Counted from the stretch's first letter, positions 31,460 to 43,837 are shown. The stretch is 64,000 nucleotides of DNA from Tricholoma matsutake (GCA_026075535.2 AP026549.1:1178001-1242000), one strand, 5' to 3'. A program made the numbers and translations. Notes: generated by a model from the letters alone, not told the origin.

Positions 31460-34400
31460 AAGCTACAATCAAGGAAGTGAAGCCAGAGGAAGGCAGGCAG
31501 AAGACTTTTGTGGAAGAGTCCCAGTGAAGGTTTCCCCATTGGTGACCCAGAATTGTTACAATGTATTAGTATCTGAGGAAACCCAGAGCAAATCAGAAAA
31601 GGAAATCGAGGAGGAGTACAACCATTCTGAATCACGTGACAAAAAGGAATACAACTGTTGTCAATCACATGACAAAGAAAATTGTCACGCATCATTTCTG
31701 AAAACCCCTAAATTCTTTATTCACTCTGTGCAAATAGAACCCAAAATCACCTTGACTGTGGGACTGAAGACAGTGGACACGCATGCAGCTATTGATGTGG
31801 AAGCATTGCTTGATAGTGGTGCTACAGGATTATTCATTAATCGATCCTTAATTACCGGAAATGGTATTAACACACGCAAGCTGGTGCAACCTATAATGGT
31901 GTACAATATTGATGGAACAGTCAATCATGGAGGAACTATCAAGGAGGAGGTGACTATGGTACTAAGGTATCAGGAGCATCAGGAGTGAGCTGTATTTGAA
32001 GTGTGCAATCTTGGGAAAACCAATCTAATAATAGGATGTCCATGGTTACAGAAGCATAATCCTGAAATTGATTGGAAAACTGGGAAAGTACGAATGACTT
32101 GTTGTCCTAAGGAATGTAATGTGTATGGGAGGAAGATGAAGAAGGAAAAAAGGAAAAAGAAAGAGAAAGAATGTCCAAGAAAGTATTCTGTTACAATGGA
32201 GGAACTGGAGGATGAGGAAATGCCAAATGAGGAAGTTCCAATCATGATCAAGAAAGAAGAGCAGAAGCAAACCTTTAGAGCAATTCGTGGAGGACAGTCA
32301 TGGGACAAGAATATTGTGAAGGTGGAGAAGCCAGTGGAGGAATGGGTGCCAATAGTGTATCATGAATATCTGTCCTTGTTCCAGAAGAGGGAGTCTGAGT
32401 GAATGCCAGTGCAGAAGCCATGGGATCATGTGATCGAGATGAAGGCAGGGTTTGTGCTGAAGAAGTTGAAGGTATATCCATTATCTCCGATGGAACAAGA
32501 ACAAGTGGATGCATTCCTGAAGGAGCAATTGCGCAAAGGATACATACGACCTTCAAAATCACTGCAGATGTCACCAATATTCTTTGTGCCAAAGAAAGAC
32601 CAAAGAAAGAGGATGTGTACAGATTATAGGTATCTGAATGAGTGGACAGCGTACCCCCTGCCATTGATCTCAGAAATAATTGACAAGGTGGGAAAAGCCA
32701 AGGTCTTTACAAAATTGGATTTACGATGGGGATACAACAATGTACAAATAAAGAAAGGAGATGAGTGGAAGGCTGCATTTGCCATGCATTGAGGATCCTT
32801 TGAGCCGCTTGTCATGTTTTTTGGGATGACTAATAGTCCCCCAACCTTCAAAATATGATGAACAACATTTTCAAGGACGTAATAGGCAAAGGCATGGTAA
32901 TAATATTTATTGACGACATTCTGATATTCATGGAGGATGAAGATAATCATGAGGCGATAGTGCAGGAGGTGTTACAGAGGTTGGTGGAGACTGATCTATT
33001 TTTGAAACCAGAGAAGTGTGTGTTTGGGGCAAGTGAGATTGAATTCCTAGGATTATTGATTGGCCTTGATGGGATCAAAATGGATCTGATCAAGGTACAG
33101 ACAATCACAGATTGGCCTGCACCCACCTGTGTCAAGGAGGTTCAAGCCTTCTTGGGACTTGCAAATTATTATCATTGCTTTGTGCACAATATTTCTAAAA
33201 TTGCCGCACCCTTTCATAACCTTATGCAAAAGGGAGTAGTGTGGAGGTAGGGAGAGCAGCAGCAGACAGTGTTTGAGGAGTTGAAGAGGAAGTTTGTGGA
33301 GGGACTAATATTAGCCCCAGTAGATTTCACACGCCCTTTGCAAGTGGAATCTGATGCATCCAATTTTGCTACTGGAGTGGTATTATCAATGCTGTGTGAA
33401 GATGACAAATGGCATCCTTGTGCATACTTGTCAAAAGGGTTGAATGATGTGGAAAGGAATTATGATGTGCATGACAAAGAGATGTTGGGAATAATATGAG
33501 CATTGGAGGCGTGGAGACATTATTTGGAGGGATGTACACATCAGATTGAGATCTGGATGGATCATCAAAATCTGCAATACTTCATGTCTGCTACAAAGCT
33601 TAATCACTGGCAAGCGCATTGGGCACTATTCCTATCACGTTTCAATTTTCACTTGGTCCACAAAGCGGGAAGCTTAATGAGGAAAGCAGATGCATTATCC
33701 AGACATATTGATCATAAAAGGGGGGTGGAGGAGGACAATAAGAATGTTACCTTGCTCAAACCCGAATACTTTCGCATTTGTGCTATGCGTCAAGGGCATC
33801 TATTAATAGATAGCTCGGAAATGGAAATGTTGTCTAAAATTAGACAATGTTCAGAAATGGACAATGAAGTAGTGGAAGCAGTGAAAGCTCTGAAGGGAGA
33901 GAAGAAAGGTAATATCACAGGAGATGAATGGGCTGAGGAACAAGGATTGGTGTTGTTTTGAGGAAAAGTGTATGTACCAAAGGATCAGGATTTGCGAAGG
34001 GAGATTGTCCAGTTACATCATAATATGCTGACTGCCAGACACCCAGGAAGATGGAAGATGTTGGAATTAGTAATGAGAAATTATTGGTGGCCCAGAATTT
34101 CAAAGTATGTGTTGGGGTCTGTGGATGGATGTGATATGTGCATGAGGGGGAAAAAATTTCCAGAGAAACCTGCAGGAAAATTAATGCCAAACCCTAACCT
34201 AAAGTGCCGTGGCAAGATATATCTGTGGATTTTATTACTGGATTACCCAAGGCTCAAGGATACAATGCAATATTCATAGTATGTGACCGCTTCACAAAGG
34301 AGGTCCATATTATTCCTACTACTACAGAAACCTCATCATTGGGCTTGGCGCGCCTCTATCTAAATCAGGTATGGTGGTTACATGGGTTACCCGATACTGT

Positions 34401-34473
34401 TATCTCCAATTGCAGACCACAATTTGCTTCCATGTTTATGCGAGAACTGAACAACATATTGGAATGGTCTTGA
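31460..34473 (+). pseudogene. pol: pol of Gypsy-A copy 2: protease, RT, RNase H, integrase (partial)
   Basis: Protease LLDSGATGLFIN (about 31807-31842), charged linker, RT with [28 protein letters not shown] and an intact catalytic box FIDDILIF (about 32910-32933). RNase H has ESDASNFATG. Integrase has the HHCC finger (LHHNMLTARHPGRWK to CDMCM) and core (DISVDFITGLP, VISNCRPQFA where D is expected). TGA stops at 32400-32402 and 32790-32792 have CGA in copy 1 (1026-1028, 627-629). Further TGA at about 33498 and 33959. The element stops before the third catalytic residue. Confidence 0.92.
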
Positions 34474-34700
34474 CAGGTAAGTGCAAACCACACAGTCACA
34501 TACTGTTGCTGGTGGCTGTGTATGACAAAGCACATGGCCGCATCATCAACAATGCTGGCACATCATCTCTACCACAACCATGGTCAATGACACCACCTCC
34601 TCCCTACCTCCTACCCCAACAACCAACAATAGAAACGACCCCAACAATAGCATCATTGTTTGGGCTCACTAGTAAGTGTTTTTTTTACATCTTTTTGTAG
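34474..34700 (-). repeat. Inverted copy of the GGCCCAAATGATG palindrome repeat
   Basis: CAACC/ACCACC-rich stretch, then CCCAACAAT (34640-34648) pairing with ATTGTTTGGG (34655-34664) with one extra T, then GTAAGT (34672-34677) and a T tract. Its left edge also reads CAGGTAAGTG (34477-34486), directly at the break of Gypsy-A copy 2, so it probably caused or marks that truncation. Confidence 0.7.
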
Positions 34701-35535
34701 TTTTGTTTAACTAACTCATTTTTCTTTCATGATAGGTTTTATCTATGTTATAATGATGATGATTTACATGTGAATGTGAATACATAAACTGCATCAAATT
34801 GAGAATGTTATTGTCTATTAAAAGAATGGCAACACTTCTATTCATTGTTCTACTTGTGAGACAGGCTTAGGAAGCTTAGGAAAATACTAGCAACCTTAGG
34901 AAATGCACTCGAACTTATCATTGCGACTATGCTACACTAAACTATGATGGGTGTACAGTAATGGATATGCAGATGAAGCATATTGATGCATATTTGCTAT
35001 CAACCAAGCTTACATAATGCTTTCTAAGCGATTCAATGTTAGCATTTTACATGGGAAGCCGATCAGATGGGAATTTGGCTGATTTTGATGGGAAATGCTA
35101 AACTTAGAATGACTGATGCAGTGATCAAAAGAAGATGCATGGCAGTTGCAAGCAGCAGTAATGGTGGGATGAAGTGCCAAGGAATAAAATTTTCAATTGG
35201 ATTTCTTTCTTTTCAAATTTCCCTTATTTTTCTATTTCTCTCTCACTCTATTTCATCTACTCTAAAATAGTGAGCTGTGAAACCCGAACACTGTACGATG
35301 TGACTATTCTTTTTATATATATTTCAAAATCTTGAACAGTATAAATAGCTAGTTTACTCTACTGAATAAACAGTCTTCTTGTGTTACTTGCATTTAAGTC
35401 CATTATTAGAATTTCTTAGGGAATATTTTGCGTCACTGCATCCATTGGGAATATTATTGCGCATTGCACATTGCAACATTGTGAAGTTTCTAAGACTTGC
35501 TTAGGAGAATATTTTTGGAATTAGGAAAATACTTG
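34701..35535. other. No gene recognised; AT-rich, possibly LTR-derived
   Basis: AT-rich sequence with TTAGGAA motifs on both sides (34868-34920 and 35415-35530), a TATATATATTTC stretch near 35315 and AATAAACAG near 35365, which together look like promoter and polyadenylation parts of a decayed LTR. No TG...CA ends or duplication could be fixed. Confidence 0.35.
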
Positions 35536-35539
35536 GGAT

Positions 35540-36212
35540 TGGGAAGTATTGATTTGATTCCCAGGAGTTGGTACAGCTTGCAAGTGAACTCTGCCATGAA
35601 CTGAGAGCCACAATCAGAGAGGAAAGCACCAGGAAGTCCATGTAATTTCCACACATGGTGGAGGTAGAGTCAGGCGGCACCCAGGGCACTGACAGTGGTG
35701 TGAGTGGGAATAAAGTGAGCATGTTTTCCCACTGAATCAACTGTGCACATCACTCCATCAAACCCATTCGACTCTGGCAACTCCACCACAAAGTCAACAC
35801 TGACAACATCCCAACAACTCTCTGGAACAGGAAGGGGGTGTAGCTCACCAATGGGTTTGCAATGAGGAATCTTGGTGTGTAAGCAAAGGTCACAAGTGTG
35901 ACAATACTGACCAATGAGCCATGACATTTGTGGCCACCAATAATTCTGTGAGGTGAGCTCCAAGGTCTTCCAGCGTCCAGGATGACCAGCAATCTGTGAG
36001 TCATGGTGTTGGGATATGATGTGCCAGCGAAGGTCTGGGTCATTGGGGACGTAGATGTGATCCCTGAAATACAACAAGTCCTCTTTTTCAGCCCACTCTG
36101 CCACATGCAAGGAAAGGGTGGATCCCTTCCTCAGTTCTTTAACAGCTCAGGCAACAACATCCTCATGTAAACTGCTATGGTTTGCATGACAAATGTCATG
36201 TAGGATGTCCTT
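35540..36212 (-). pseudogene. Inverted fragment of Gypsy-C integrase
   Basis: Minus-strand reading aligns with 38600-39250 of the plus-strand Gypsy-C: LHDICHANHSSLHEDVV, HPGRWKTLELTSQNYWWPQ, CHTCDLCLHTK, DVVSVDFVVELPESNGFD, HTTVSALGAA then stop, WKLHGLPGAFLSD. TGA codons sit at the same place in both copies after SALGAA. It abuts Gypsy-D gag at about 36212. Confidence 0.9.
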
Positions 36213-37610
36213 CGATGAATGGTGGAAATGCAACCCAGATGCAACCCCAGCAGCAACACTTTTATTCAGCATCACACCATCAGCACCTTTGACTTTGACT
36301 AGTTCAACCTCGGCTGCGATCACTTTGATAACAGAGTCCGACACCGTTTCTATATCGGGAGTGGAGACGAAAGGCATTTATCATAACTCGATGTTGACAG
36401 CTGACTCTGAAGATAGAATAGCAGCTCTCGAGCGTGAAATATTCGCGCTTCAAAGTGGTCGACCATTTTCGCGTCCAAACAAAGAGGTTCGAAATTCGGT
36501 TCCAGCCACGACAACTCCCATCCCTGCATCATCAACATCTACTGGTACAGTCCCACCACCCTCAACATCTTCATTGACAATGGTCAACCCTTTGACTTCA
36601 ACTACCACTCCAACATCAACATCGGCCACTTTCCCATCGACCACCATACCCCCAATGCAAACCTCGGTACACCCATACACATTGGTCAGGGAGAACACCT
36701 ATTTGCCACCACACAAAAGGAACTTCGCTGGCACATCAAAGGGTAAGGAAAAAGATGGACCATCGTATGCGACACAGGCACCAGTACAGAACGAGAAAAT
36801 TGCGCACAATATATTTGCGCACTCGATGAAGATGCCAATCGTCATGCTGACATCCAAAGAACTACTCTCGCTTTCACCAGAGGTTCGAACAAAATGGAGA
36901 GAACAGGTCACACCAAAATGAGTCCCACAACCCGGAAACAATGCAATGAACATGTTTAGTCCCGATGCGATCATCGTGCCTGACCCGTACGAGACCTATA
37001 TTAGCAGTCTCCGACCCGGTGAAATCCCTCAGCCTTTCGTCGTCGCTAAAGAAACTTCATCGATTAGATCAGTTATTATGGACGTCCATGGTAACAAACA
37101 GGTAGAAAGCATCGTCAATCCCGGTTCCTCGATCATATCGATGGCCAAAGATGTTTGCCATGAACTCGGTCTAGCATATGACTCCTCAATTAGGCTTCTG
37201 ATGCAGTCTGCTAATGGGACTGTGGATGAAACACTCGGTTTAGCATGCAACATACCCTGCGACCTCAGTGGAATCACCCTATACATGCAGATACATATTA
37301 TTCGGGACCCGGCATACAATATTCTACTCGGATGACCTTTCGACATCTTGACGGAAAGCGTCATTAGGAACTATCGGAACAAAGCGCAAACCATCATGAT
37401 ATGCAATCCTAACTCAACTCGGACCACTACAATTCCCTCGATACCTCGATCGCACCATCATCGAAAAGTAGTTTGTGAGGATTTTCAGCGTTAGAGAATG
37501 AAATTTCAGAACAGTGCGCTTTCATCATCTTGTTTGACTCTTCTGACTTCTCTATATTTATCAAATGCACTGCAAATATCCCCAAAATTGACTCCTCCGA
37601 AGAACTATCC
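36213..37610 (+). pseudogene. gag-pr: gag-protease region of Gypsy-D
   Basis: Ser/Thr/Pro-rich linker (36480-36660), PPHKRNF, KGKEKDGP and a helical end (LLSLSPEVRTKWREQ), TGA at 36919, then a retropepsin-like domain: VIMDVHGNKQVESIVNPGSSI, MAKDVCHELGL, ANGTVDETLGLACNIP, and DPAYNILLG followed by TGA where family members read GRPF. The active triad is NPGS instead of DSGS, so the protease is dead. The tail FDSSDFSIFIKC leads to the break at about 37610. Confidence 0.85.
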
Positions 37611-40092
37611 GCAATGCTTCACCTTTCAGACCATGATGAACGACATCTTCCACAACCTCATCCTCGAAGGCATTGTCTGCATCTATCTCGATGACATCCT
37701 CATCTTCACTCGCATGGTTGAAGAGCACCATCGCATCACATGCCTCATCCTAGAGCGACTTCGACGGTACAAACTCTACCTTCATCAGGACAAATGCAAG
37801 TTTGAAAAGACCAAGATCGAGTACCTCAGCCTGATTATCTCGGAGGGTCAAGTGGAGATGGATCCTATCAAGGTAAACGGGGTAACAGCTTGGCCGACGC
37901 CCACGAACAAGAAGGAGGTGCAGTCTTTCCTGGGATTCATCAATTTCTATCAGTGTTTTATCAAGGATTTCTCACATCATGCATGACCACTGTTTGACTT
38001 GACAGGAAAGGAGGCATGGAGGTGGGATTATGCACAACAGGAGGCATTCAAAAAGCTTAAGGAGATGGTCACTTCAGCTCTGATCCTTACCTTTGCTGAT
38101 GATTTGCATCCTTTTCATGTAGAAGCCAACGGTTCTGACTTTGTGACGGGCGCCATGTTGTCTCAGCAGTCACCAGAGGACCAGAAGTGGCATCCTGTTG
38201 TGTTCTACTCCAAAAGCCTTAGTGCTGTAGAGCAAAACTATGAGATCCATGACAAGGAGATGTTGGCGATAATGCGTGCGCTTGAGGAGTGGTGACACTT
38301 CCTCGAGGGTGCCCAACACAAGGTGGAGATTTGGACGGATCACAAGAATCCCGAGTACTTCATGATGGCCAAGAAATTGAACTGTTGTCAAGCTCGTTGG
38401 TCCCTGTATCTATCTAGATTCGACTTCTCCTTGCACCACCGTCTGGGTGGCAGCATGGGGAAGACCGATGCCCTATCCCGACGTGCAGACCATGGGGATG
38501 GCAGCAGTGACAACCAAAACATTGTGCTGTTGCAGCCAGACCTGTTCAGCATTCGGGCACTGGAAGCCATCGCACCCCAGGGCGAGGAGCGGGACATCCT
38601 ACATGACATTCATCGCGCAAACCATAGCGGTTTACATGAGGATGTTGTCACCCGAGCTGTTAAAGAACTGAGGAAGGGATCGACCCTTTCTTTACGTGCA
38701 GCAGAGTGGGCTGGAAAGGAGGACTTGTTGTATTTCAGGGATCGCATCTATGTTCCCAATGACCCAGACCTTTGCCGGCACATCATATCCCAACACCATG
38801 ACTCACAGATTGCTGGCCACCCCGGACGCTGGAAGACCTTGGAGCTCACCTCATGGAACTATTGGTGGCCACAAATGTCACAGCTCATTGGTCAGTATTG
38901 TCACACTTGTGACCTTTGCTTACGCACCAAGGTTCCTCATCACAAGCCTATTGGTGAGCTACACCCTGTTCCTGTTCCAGAGAGTCATTGGGATGTCATC
39001 AGCGTCGATTTTGTGGTGGAATTGCCAGAGTCAAATGGGTTTGATGCAGTGATGTGCACAGTTGACTCAGTGGGAAAATGCACTCACTTCATTCCCACTC
39101 ACACCACTGTCAGTGCCCTAGGTGCCGCTTGACTCTACCTCCACCACGTGTGGAAATTACATGGACTTCCTGGTGCCTTCCTCTCAGATCGTGGCCCTCA
39201 GTTCATGGCAGAGTTCACTCGTGAGCTGTACCGACTCCTGGGGATCAAACTCCTCGCTTCAACTGCTTATCAACCCCAAACTGATGGCCAGATGGAGCGA
39301 GTCAACCAGGAACTGGAGCAGTACATCTGCCTCTTTGTCAATGAACACCAGGACAATTGGGATGATCTCCTTCCTTTGGCCGAGTTCAGATACAACAACC
39401 ATGTCCATGCTTCCGCTCAACAGACCCCTTTCCTCTTAGACACTGGACGACATCCATGCATGGGATTTGAACCTCGCCAAACTCCCTCACACATCGAGAC
39501 AGTGAATGAGTTCACAGAACACATGAGGGATAGCTTGGAGGAGGCAAGGGCAGCCTTAGCAAAGGCAAAGGATGACATGGCGCGATTTTACAACCAATGC
39601 CACTCCCCAACCCCTCAGTACAAGGTTGGTGATCGAGTTTATCTTGACTCCAGTGACGTCTCCACTACACATCCATCCAAGAAACTCACTCATCGCTTCT
39701 TGGGACCTTTCCCCATTGTCAAGTGCGTTGGAATGCATGCCTATCATCTACGCCTCCCAGCCTCCATGTCCAGACTCCATCCTGTCTTCCATGTCATCAA
39801 ATTGCTTCCAGCTCCCCCAGATCCGTTCCCAGGACACCATTCACACCCACCACCACCACCTACAGTGATTGAGGGAGAACCCCAATACAAAGTCGAGTCA
39901 ATCTTGGACAGCCATTTGCATCGAGGAAAACTCCAGTATTTGGTACATTGGAAGGGTTATGGGTATGAGGAGAACTCATGGGTCAAAGAGTCTGACATAA
40001 ATGCCCCTCGGTTAATCAAGGAATTCCACCGATGGCACACTGCTGCACTGCATCGCATTCAAGTCATGGACTTTGGTCATATGCGATTTTGA
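37611..40092 (+). pseudogene. pol: pol of Gypsy-C: RT, RNase H, integrase, chromodomain
   Basis: RT catalytic box YLDDILIF is intact (about 37684-37707). RNase H: VEANGSDFVTGA and TDHKNPEYF. Integrase: HHCC finger (HHDSQIAGHPGRWK to CHTCDLC), catalytic D in VISVDFVVELP, D in FLSDRGPQF, E in QTDGQMERVNQELE. The chromodomain near 39890-40030 reads YKVESILDSHLHRGKLQYLV then HWKGYGYEENSWV. The three stops are TGA at Arg-like positions. From 39148 to the TGA at 40090-40092, 314 codons are open. Confidence 0.93.
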
Positions 40093-40114
40093 ATGCATCG
40101 GGGTGATGCATCTT

Positions 40115-40554
40115 AGAGAGGGGGTGATGTAAGGGGACTAGGAGGGTGCCCTGTGTGTTTTTCCTATTTTTTATGTTTGTCCTATATTTTTGCCCACCTC
40201 ATTTCCTTCTATTCTTCATTTTCTATGATTTTTCCGGATTTTATTACTAATTTTCCCTTGCTATCATGTTTGTACATGTTGACACTTTTATATTTAGAGG
40301 CGGAGTACCCCTTCCGACACATACCTCTTGGTATGATGTCATTCGGCGGCCTTGATCCGCCTATCTCCGCCTTTTTCTATTTTTAGGTTATATTCAATTT
40401 TTGTTGTCTTCACATATACTGGGCATCAGCAAGGGGATCCTTAGAGTTTTCTCTTTGGATTTCCCTTTGCTAGGTGTGTCCCCAATGCCTGTATTATGTA
40501 GTATAATTTTAACTTCAGATTTCCCTTTGCTAGAGGCTTAGGTTGCCCTTATAG
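40115..40554 (+). repeat. Polypurine tract and 3' LTR of Gypsy-C (LTR 40128-40554)
   Basis: AGAGAGGGGGTGA (40115-40127) precedes TGTAAGGGGACTAGG. The LTR ends CCCTTATA, an inverted repeat of TGTAAGGG with one change. GATTTCCCTTTGCTAG occurs twice in it, about 60 bp apart (from 40459 and 40519). Confidence 0.85.
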
Positions 40555-40569
40555 TCTAGTTATTTATCG

Positions 40570-42360
40570 ACAAAGAAAAAGTATAAACCAGTCACACAGA
40601 AGGTCCGCCCAATCGTGGCCAGACTACCCAATCATTTTAGAATTATTCGACGCATCAAGGGCGATCCCCTCCAAGACATGCCTCCACTAAATCCCCATCC
40701 TCTGATATCCAAACCAACTCCTCGATATAACCTCGAATGCAAAAACATCATCGATCAAAATCATCCAGGAGATTTCTTATGACCTCAAGAACGAGACCTC
40801 ATGCATGACTTCATTCGAAACCAGCAAGCAGGGTTTGCATGGACCGAAAATGAACGAGGAAGGTTTCGACCTGATTTCTTCCCCCCTATCAAGTTCCCAG
40901 TCATCCCGCATACCCCTTGGGTCAAACGCAATATCCCCATACCGCCTGGTTTGTATGAACAAATTTGCGAGATGCTGAAAAAGAAGATTGAAGCAGGTGT
41001 CTACGAGTCATCAAACTCATCATACCGATTGCGATGGTTTTGTGTTGCGAAGAAAGATGCAAAATTGCTCCGAATTGTCCACAGCCTTGAGCCACTAAAC
41101 CAAGTTACGATTCAGCACTCAGGCATCGTCCCGATCCCCGAGCATTTAGCCGAACAGTTTGGAGGACGTGCTTGTGGTGGAATGTTGGATTTATATGTTG
41201 CATTTGACGAAAGGCTTGTATCTGAATCCTCTCGAGATCTAACGACTTTCCAGACACCATTTGGTGCACTTCAAATTGTCACCCTACCAATGGGTTGGAC
41301 GAACTCAGTTCCGATCCTACACGACGATGTAACTTTCATCCTACAACCTGAGGTCCCTCACATCACGATCCCTTATATCGACAACACACCGGTGAAGGGT
41401 CCAAAATCGGAATATCGAACGATCAGTGGGTCTTATGAAACGATCATCGACAACTCAGGCATTTGACGATTCGTGTGGGAACACTTCGAGAACCTGAATC
41501 ACATCGTCCAGCATGAAGTATTGTGGTGGGATGTTCTCTGGACCGAAATTATTTGCTTGTGTCCCCGAGATAATCATTTTAGGTCGTCGATGCAATATTC
41601 AAGGCCAAATGGCTGACCCGACACATATCGATAAGATCCAGAAATGGGGTCCATGTCGTACGCTCACAGAAGTTAAGGTGTTCTTAGGAATGATTGGAGT
41701 TTGTCAAATTTTCATCCAGAGTTTCGCACATCGAGCAGCTCCGCTAATCAATCTTACTCAAAAAGATGTGCCCTTCAAATTCGGCCCATCTCAGGTAGTA
41801 GCGCAAGAAGATCTCAAGCATGCGCTCCTAAACTCACCAGCGATTCGAGCCATCAACTATACCTCGAACACCCCAGTAATCCTCGCAGTCGACACATTGA
41901 GCCTCGCTATCGGCTATTTCCTAACACAATGCGACCGCGATAACCCTCAAAAGCGATATTACAGTCAATTCAGCTCGATCACACTCAATGACCGCGAATC
42001 ATGGTTTTCGCAACCGAAACTCGAGCTTTATGGTCTATATCGAGCCCTTGGGGCACTTCGTTTATACTTGATAGGGGTACGAAACCTTATCATTGAGGTC
42101 GATGCAAGGTATATTAAAGGCATGCTCTCAAATCCCGATATCACGCCTAGCGCTAGCATAAACTGATGGATGGTCTCCATTCTAACGTTTCACTTCACCC
42201 TAGTTCATGTTGCAGGTATGCACCATGGACCGTACGGTCTTTCGCAACATCCTCAACAAACCGAAGACAACAATGTCAAAGTAGAAGAAGAATTTGGCGA
42301 CTGGATCAACAAACTACACGGTTTCGTTCACCAAATCAACCCAATCTCGATTTGACCATT
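40570..42360 (+). pseudogene. pol: RT and RNase H of Gypsy-D
   Basis: FAWTENERGRFRPDFFPPIK, HTPWVKRNIPIPPGLYEQI, GVYESSNSSYRLRWFCVAKK, IVHSLEPLNQVTI and TTFQTPFGALQIVTLPMGWT mark the RT palm. The catalytic box reads YIDNTPVKGP where related elements have FIDD, so it is changed. RNase H shows ILAVDTLSLAIGYFLTQ, QPKLELYGLYRALGALRLYL and VDARYIKGMLSNPDI. Stops at 40781, 41466 and 42166. Confidence 0.88.
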
Positions 42361-42370
42361 CCCCTCTCAC

Positions 42371-43837
42371 ATGACTTATCCCACTTTCGCCCAAGCTTCG
42401 GATTTCAGTAAGGGGGAGGACGTTTCATATGAAGACATACCTAGATTGGACAAAGCAAAGAAAGACAACGAACAATTACTGCTCGTTCATAAATGGTTAG
42501 ATGATATGGTGCAACCCCCACATCTATCAGACACAGAGTACGCTACCTTCGTGCAATATTGCACTGAGTTCTTCATAGATTCTGGCAAACTATGGCGAAA
42601 AGATCATCATGGCAAACACAAGATCATTGCGATTCCAGAGCATCACATCGATATTATCCGGTCATCGCATGACCATATTGGCCACAAAATGATCTTCGCC
42701 ACGAAGTCTCACATCGCACTATGATTCTGGTGGCCCAACCTGAAAGCCGATATCGCATGGTACATCCAAACGTGCCACTACTGTCAGTTGCGACAAACAC
42801 AAAATCTTCTTATTCCACCAATCGTCGCCACACCCGCTCCTCTATTTGGAAAAGTCTATATCGACACAATGCACATGCCACCTTCCGGTGGATATCGCTA
42901 TATAGTACAAGGTCGATGTTTGATATCGTACTGGCTGGAGTTCAGGATGCTTCGCAAGGAAACAGCGAAGACCATCAGTGATTGGATCTTCGAAGAAATC
43001 ATTTGTTGTTGGGGCTCGCTTTATGAGATCGTTACTGACAACGGCGCAGCATTCCTTTCTGCTCTCGAGTATTTGTCGAAGTGATATCATATCAATCATA
43101 TTTGGATAAGTGGGTACAATTCTCAGGCCAATGGCCTCGTCGAACGAGCCCACTTCAATGTACGACAATCGCTCTACAAGGCCGTTGATGGTGATCATAC
43201 TCGATGTTCAGTTGGGACCTACTCGGTCTTTTGGGCAGAATGGGTAACAGTTTGAAAACGAATGGGCTGTTTGCCCTATTTTGCGATCACAGGTTCTCAT
43301 CCACTCATGCCTCTCGACATTTCAGAAGTGACATATCTACAACCACCACCCGATTCGATACTCTCCTCCACCGATCTCATCGCCCGATGTGCTATTGCAC
43401 TCCAGAAATGCTTGACCGATCTCGAGGTACTCTACTCTAGAGTCTACACCGCTCGACAAGAAGCTGCGAAACACTTCAAAGAAGTTCACAAGCGAACGAT
43501 TTGAGACTACCATTTTGAAAAAGGTGACCTCATACTCATGCGAAACACACAGATCAAAAAGGCTCTTAATCAAAAAATGCGAGCTCAATATCTTGGCCCA
43601 CTCATAGTCATCGCAAGAAACTATGGTGGCGCTTATATTCTTTGCGAGCTTGACGGATCAGTTCTTCATCGACCAGTAGCAGCTTTCCAAATTCTACCCT
43701 ATCTAGCATGGAAATCGATTCCCCTTCCTCCAAACTTCTTCGATATCGACGATCATCAGCTTGAACAACTTCGAACAACATCGGACATCGACGGAGACAT
43801 CGATGAGGGCATTCCTGACCTTGATGAAGACAAATAA
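42371..43837 (+). pseudogene. pol: Integrase of Gypsy-D
   Basis: HHCC finger (HIDIIRSSHDHIGHKM to CHYCQLRQ, about 42640-42795). Catalytic D in VYIDTMHMP, D in IVTDNGAAF, E in NGLVERAHFN, all readable across frames. C-terminal barrel: GDLILMRNT, YLGPLIVIARNYGGAYILCELDG. Ends TAA at 43835-43837 after an acidic tail (DIDGDIDEGIPDLDEDK). Stops at 42721, 43082 and 43502 plus a shift near 43200. Confidence 0.9.
42402..42420 (+). promoter_or_regulatory. Candidate central polypurine tract of Gypsy-D
   Basis: ATTTCAGTAAGGGGGAGGA is identical over 19 nt to the sequence abutting the 3' LTR in this element (45676-45694) and in Gypsy-B (19383-19401). It lies between RNase H and integrase and is translated in frame (DFSKGED). 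Central tracts are known in lentiviruses and in Ty1; here it is inference from sequence identity. Confidence 0.6.

Larger units (their letters stand above)
28742..31527 (+). pseudogene. gag: gag of Gypsy-A copy 2, split by two LTR insertions
   Basis: Segment 1 (28742-29082) has the Pro-rich start and acidic stretch with a frameshift near 28865. Segment 2 (29489-30101) has the capsid block AQFWRNEAINQIA, FLERLEAQFGDPN and a TGA at 29836-29838 where copy 1 keeps CGA. Segment 3 (31384-31527) has the knuckle FNCGQLGHISRDC. It ends at TGA 31525-31527; the protease frame is open in -1 through this overlap. Confidence 0.85.
27851..34473 (+). mobile_element. Gypsy-A copy 2, interrupted by two solo LTRs, 3' truncated
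   Basis: Plus strand: 5' LTR 27851-28252, primer site, leader, gag in three pieces (28742 on, 29489 on, 31384 on), protease, RT, RNase H, integrase to about 34473, where it breaks off inside the integrase core at a copy of the palindrome repeat. Insertions are an inverted Gypsy-A solo LTR (29083-29483) and an inverted Gypsy-D-type solo LTR (30106-31379). Flank before the LTR is ATGTC; no partner remains. Confidence 0.93.
37611..40554 (+). mobile_element. Gypsy-C chromovirus, 5'-truncated, nested in Gypsy-D
   Basis: Begins inside RT (TFQTMMNDIF) and runs to a 3' LTR ending at 40554, after which Gypsy-D resumes with KYKPVTQKVRP. It carries most of pol plus chromodomain and is unusually readable, with only three TGA stops (about 37984, 38293, 39130). 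The missing 5' end prevents a duplication test. Confidence 0.9.

Noticed and set aside
34672..34720. GTAAGTG...TTTTTGTAG as a genuine intron
   Set aside because: There is no coding sequence on either side, and the GTAAGT is a constant part of the palindrome repeat. Kept only as a motif in the findings.
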